The translations under genes and the position numbers were made by a program. The notes below the pieces were generated by a model that saw nothing but the letters and a program-made list of their open reading frames with translations, did no database searches and was not told the origin of the DNA. A DNA stretch of 64,000 nucleotides, from the NCBI RefSeq assembly GCF_039862785.1, contig NZ_CP156795.1:1364001-1428000 (forward strand), given 5' to 3'. The DNA comes from Acinetobacter sp. ANC 7912 (lineage in GTDB: Bacteria > Pseudomonadota > Gammaproteobacteria > Pseudomonadales > Moraxellaceae). Positions 60,922 through 64,000 of the stretch are shown one piece after another (positions within the stretch are counted from its first letter, which is position 1; every line of letters begins with the position of its first letter).

Positions 60922-62214
60922 TTGAGTCAAGCATATACCAAACAGGAAAAGGCGAGTCGTATCAAGGGGATTGTAGGTGCTGCCTCCGGTAATCTGGTCG
61001 AATGGTTCGATTTCTATATTTATGCTGTATTTGCAGCCTATTTTACCAAAGCGCTGACAGCGCCGAATATGGATAGTTCGACCCAGGCAATTTATGTCTG
61101 GGGCGTATTTGCTGCCAGTTTCTTTATGCGTCCGATCGGCAGCTGGTTATTTGGCCGTATTGCGGACAAGCATGGTCGTAAAAAGTCCATGGTGATTTCT
61201 ATCTGCCTGATGGCACTCAGTTCATTCCTGTTTGCGGCATTGCCAACCTATGAGCAGGTGGGGATGGCTGCACCATTCCTGCTGTTGATGGTACGTCTGC
61301 TACAGGGCTTATCCGTTGGTGGTGAATATGGTTCCGTCGCGACCTATATGAGTGAGCTGGGCTTGCGTGGTCAACGTGGTTTCTTTTCCTCTTTCCAGTA
61401 TGTGACCTTAACCGGTGGTCAGCTCCTGGCCAGTCTGCTGGGCGTGATTTTCCTCGGCTTTATGTCTGAACAGCAGTTGCTGGACGGTGGCTGGCGCATT
61501 CCTTTTGTGATTGGTGGTCTGGCTGCGATTGGTTCATTGCTGGCACGTAGCCGTCTAGAAGAAACCTTGTCGCATGAAGACAGTGACAAAGAAGAGTCCG
61601 GAACGCTGCGTGAACTGTTTAAGAATCACTGGAAAACCTTCCTACTAGTTGTCGGTTATACCTCAGCAGGTTCACTCAGCTTTTATGTGATTACGGTGTA
61701 TTCAAAAACCTATCTGACCAATATCGGCATTGATCCGAAGACCGTCGGATTTATCATGACGGCTTGTATCTTTATCCTAATGATTGCACAGCCGGTATTT
61801 GGAGCCTTATCGGATAAGATTGGACGTCGTACCTGTATGCTGTTATTTAGTGGCCTGATGGCAATTGCGATTTATCCTGTGATGGCGGTGGGTATGCGGG
61901 CATTCAGTGAAACGCCATTTATCGTTGCATTATTGCTGATCTTCCTCATGTTGCTGCTAAGTCTATACACCTCGATTGGCGGTATTGTGAAAGCGGAAAT
62001 GTTCCCGCCGCATGTACGTGCTTTGGGTGTAGGTTTCTCTTATGCGGTGGGTAATGCTGTCTTTGGTGGCTCGGCACCTTCAGTCGCTTTACAGTTTAAA
62101 TCTGCAGGCATTGAAAATGTCTTCTTCATTTATGTCATTATCATGCTGCTGGTGTGTTTCTTCTGTAGTTGGCAGTTGCCGAAAGAACCGAAATTCTTAA
62201 AAGATGATCACTAA
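60922..62214 (+). CDS. kgtP: Alpha-ketoglutarate permease-like MFS transporter
   Basis: A 430-residue, 12-span transporter of the metabolite:H+ symporter branch of the MFS. It resembles E. coli KgtP along its length: 'GAASGNLVEWFDFYIYAVF', 'FGRIADKHGRKKSMVIS', 'LLQGLSVGGEYGSVATYMSE', 'FQYVTLTGGQLLASLL', 'GALSDKIGRRTCML' and 'AEMFPPHVRALGVGFSYAVG'. 2-oxoglutarate uptake is likely; a related dicarboxylate is possible. The start is TTG, supported by AGGG six bases upstream. Confidence 0.88.
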   Translation: MSQAYTKQEKASRIKGIVGAASGNLVEWFDFYIYAVFAAYFTKALTAPNMDSSTQAIYVWGVFAASFFMRPIGSWLFGRIADKHGRKKSMVISICLMALSSFLFAALPTYEQVGMAAPFLLLMVRLLQGLSVGGEYGSVATYMSELGLRGQRGFFSSFQYVTLTGGQLLASLLGVIFLGFMSEQQLLDGGWRIPFVIGGLAAIGSLLARSRLEETLSHEDSDKEESGTLRELFKNHWKTFLLVVGYTSAGSLSFYVITVYSKTYLTNIGIDPKTVGFIMTACIFILMIAQPVFGALSDKIGRRTCMLLFSGLMAIAIYPVMAVGMRAFSETPFIVALLLIFLMLLLSLYTSIGGIVKAEMFPPHVRALGVGFSYAVGNAVFGGSAPSVALQFKSAGIENVFFIYVIIMLLVCFFCSWQLPKEPKFLKDDH

Positions 62215-62222
62215 GCTTTAAG

Positions 62223-62256
62223 CAATAAAAAAGCACCTATTCAGGTGCTTTTTTAT
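62223..62256. terminator. Bidirectional terminator between kgtP and argF
   Basis: AAAAAAGCACCT ATTC AGGTGCTTTTTT, a perfect stem with long A- and T-tracts, between convergent genes. Confidence 0.95.
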
Positions 62257-62267
62257 TGGACTGCAAT

Positions 62268-63188
62268 TTAGTCTTTTTTCAGGTTTTCATTCAGCAGGAA
62301 TTCAACCAGTGCCTTTTGGGCATGCAGACGGTTTTCAGCTTCATCCCAAACTACGGCATTTTTGTGGTCCAGCATGTTTTCTGAAATTTCTTCGCCACGG
62401 TGTGCAGGCAGGCAGTGCATGAACAGACAGTCTGGATGTGCGAGATCCATCAGGCGTTCATTCACTTGATAGTTCGCGAATGCTTTTTCACGCACTTTCT
62501 GTTCTTCTTCCTGGCCCATGCTCGCCCAAACGTCAGTCACGATCAGGTCAGCATTGACCGCTGCATCTTCAGCGGAATCAACCAGTTCTACGCAGTGTGC
62601 GAATTCAGACAGGAATTTTTCTTGTGGCTCATAGCCTTTAGGTGCAGCAACTTTCAGTTTAAAGCCCCACATGTGTGCTGCTTCAATGTATGAATTACAC
62701 ATGTTGTTGCCATCACCGATCCATGCCACAGTTTTACCTTCGATCGAACCGCGGTGTTCCAGGTAAGTCTGCATATCAGCCAGTAACTGGCAAGGGTGGT
62801 GGTCATCCGTCAGAGCATTGATCACAGGCACTTTTGAATAAGAAGCAAAGCGTTCAACGATGTCATGACCGAAAGTACGGATCATCACGATGTCTAGCAT
62901 GCTTGAAATTACACGTGCTGAATCTTCAATCGGCTCACCACGACCCAGCTGGGTATCACGAGAGGACAGGAAGATTGCGCTGCCGCCGAATTGGGTCATG
63001 CCAGCTTCAAACGAAACACGGGTACGGGTACTGGATTTTTCAAAAATCATACCCATGACTTTACCAACGAAAGGCTGGAAAACTTCATTGTTATGCTGTT
63101 TGCGCTTGAGCTCGATCGCGCGTTGCAGAATCTGGTTGAGTTCTAAAGTCGATAAATCGCGTAAAGTCAGAAAGTGACGGAGAGCCAT
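62268..63188 (-). CDS. argF: Ornithine carbamoyltransferase
   Basis: A 306-residue arginine biosynthesis enzyme that makes citrulline from ornithine and carbamoyl phosphate. The carbamoyl-phosphate loop is '[15 protein letters not shown]'; '[14 protein letters not shown]' and the ornithine-site '[13 protein letters not shown]' are present, as is '[11 protein letters not shown]'. Length is standard. It is transcribed away from a TetR-type gene that lies upstream on the same strand. An anabolic role fits the presence of argC, though a catabolic paralogue cannot be excluded by sequence alone. Confidence 0.96.
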   Translation of the reverse strand: MALRHFLTLRDLSTLELNQILQRAIELKRKQHNNEVFQPFVGKVMGMIFEKSSTRTRVSFEAGMTQFGGSAIFLSSRDTQLGRGEPIEDSARVISSMLDIVMIRTFGHDIVERFASYSKVPVINALTDDHHPCQLLADMQTYLEHRGSIEGKTVAWIGDGNNMCNSYIEAAHMWGFKLKVAAPKGYEPQEKFLSEFAHCVELVDSAEDAAVNADLIVTDVWASMGQEEEQKVREKAFANYQVNERLMDLAHPDCLFMHCLPAHRGEEISENMLDHKNAVVWDEAENRLHAQKALVEFLLNENLKKD

Positions 63189-63299
63189 TCGTTACTCCAC
63201 AATAATTGCTGAAAAGCAGGTTCAACAATTAGTTGTTGGTTAGTTAAATAAAATACGGAATCGGCTAATATACTATATGAAAAGCAAATTGCAAAAAAA

Positions 63300-63953
63300 C
63301 TAGACCTTTTGGTGACCGTCTAGAAAGCGATCGACACAATATTGAATATATTCGATGGTTTCTTGATCAGTTTCGTCGCTGGGCAGACCCATCAAAATAC
63401 GCCATTCGATATTTCTTAAAATGCCGAAATACAGCTGTGCCGAAAATAATGGATTTGGACAATTCAGCAGGCCTTTTTTATGTGCCTGAGACAGTACTTC
63501 TGCAATGGAATGCTGGATATGCTTTGGGCCTTGTTCATGAATATGCTGGGCAATATCCAGATTGCGACCACTTTGTTCCACAATGAGACGTATAAATGCA
63601 GCATTCTGCGGCTGTTTGATGTGCTGGAAAAAGTTCACCAGAGTCTGGATCAGATAATTGCGAAAGTTCTGTGCAGTATCTAAAGAAAATGGCAGGCAGA
63701 TATCTTTAAAAAATTGGGTACGACGATAGTCACAGATTGCTTTAAATAAACCTTCTTTACTGCCGAAATATTTATAAATAGACGCTTTGGAGCCGCCGGC
63801 ATGATTGACGATGTCATCCAGTGAAACTGCATCATAGCCACGTTCCAGAAATAGCTCGGTTGCACTGATCAGCAAGGCGAGACAGCGCTCATGCCCACGT
63901 TTGGTTGGTGGCACATCTTTGGCTAAGGGTTCCAGTTGGACAAGATCCTGCAT
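63300..63953 (-). CDS. TetR-family transcriptional regulator
   Basis: A 217-residue TetR regulator. The N-terminal helix-turn-helix is 'ISATELFLERGYDAVSLDDIVNHAGGSKASIYKYFGSKEGLFKAI' (in short pieces: a helix, then the 'GGSKASIYKYF' recognition segment). The rest is a helical ligand and dimer domain with 'QTLVNFFQHI'. Length and N-terminus remind me of AdeN, the repressor of the adeIJK efflux pump in A. baumannii, but this is from memory and unproven. No efflux genes are in the window. It lies 111 bases upstream of argF. Confidence 0.85.
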   Translation of the reverse strand: MQDLVQLEPLAKDVPPTKRGHERCLALLISATELFLERGYDAVSLDDIVNHAGGSKASIYKYFGSKEGLFKAICDYRRTQFFKDICLPFSLDTAQNFRNYLIQTLVNFFQHIKQPQNAAFIRLIVEQSGRNLDIAQHIHEQGPKHIQHSIAEVLSQAHKKGLLNCPNPLFSAQLYFGILRNIEWRILMGLPSDETDQETIEYIQYCVDRFLDGHQKV

Positions 63954-64000
63954 ATTGATGATGAAATCAGCACATTTTGAAATATTCCAGAGGTCATCAT

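Noticed and set aside
1..64000. tRNA, rRNA, CRISPR arrays, prophage or integron modules
   Set aside because: No cloverleaf, regular repeat-spacer pattern, phage structural gene or integrase was recognised on reading either strand; a dedicated scan would be needed to exclude short elements.

Overview
The window reads as a chromosomal segment of an Acinetobacter species (Moraxellaceae, Gammaproteobacteria). This is inferred from the moderate AT-richness, the protein sequences of the housekeeping genes (IscR/S/U/A-HscBA-Fdx, Mfd, GlnS, PldA, ClpS/ClpA, a KtrAB-type potassium system), the IS families present (IS982, IS66, IS5/IS427 group) and a G/C-rich palindromic repeat that I associate with this genus. 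Species cannot be fixed from the sequence alone. No tRNA, rRNA, CRISPR array, prophage or plasmid module was seen.

Layout. 1-2315: an insertion-sequence scar. The end of an IS66-family element (tnpC start, tnpB, tnpA) interrupts what looks like the 3' end of a large type I-secreted adhesin gene, and an intact IS982-family element sits right after that gene's stop codon with a 7-bp target duplication. 2362-10450: yceF/DUF2237, pgk, fba, a DMT transporter, a small zinc-ribbon protein, nfsB, an HpaI-type aldolase and a flavin-dependent monooxygenase. 10699-20154: lpxH, ppiB, glnS with a strongly structured leader, a bestrophin-like channel facing an LRAT-domain protein, trmA, aspA and small unknown proteins. 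20277-26001: mfd, a HIT protein and a membrane class III adenylate cyclase. 26069-31582: a complete iscRSUA-hscBA-fdx operon on the minus strand with a clear IscR-type operator over its promoter and two perfect intercistronic hairpins. 31628-37349: an SCP2/UbiJ-like membrane protein, a phasin, hupB-ppiD, an IS427-group element and an alpha/beta hydrolase that appears to carry an in-frame deletion. 37398-48640: DUF2797, YidB-like, YqiJ-like, Rieske and PfkB-kinase genes, a GNAT, an M16 protease with pldA, and ktrAB. 48818-63953: ilvA, rpiA, a YgjP-like protease, an orphan SsuA-type binding protein followed by a four-domain rhodanese, argC, clpS-clpA, ynfA, kgtP, argF and a TetR regulator.

Most genes are core metabolism or maintenance, each closed by a clear intrinsic terminator, often bidirectional between convergent genes. 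The most interesting non-coding signals are the roughly 93-nt glnS leader with competing pairings, the two 13-bp hairpins that divide the isc operon into iscRS / iscUA / hscBA-fdx, a short unexplained unit between the pgk and fba terminators, and an intergenic motif (AAATAGCSTAAG) found four times in the same orientation. I did not find a clear novel multi-gene defence or secretion system in this window.
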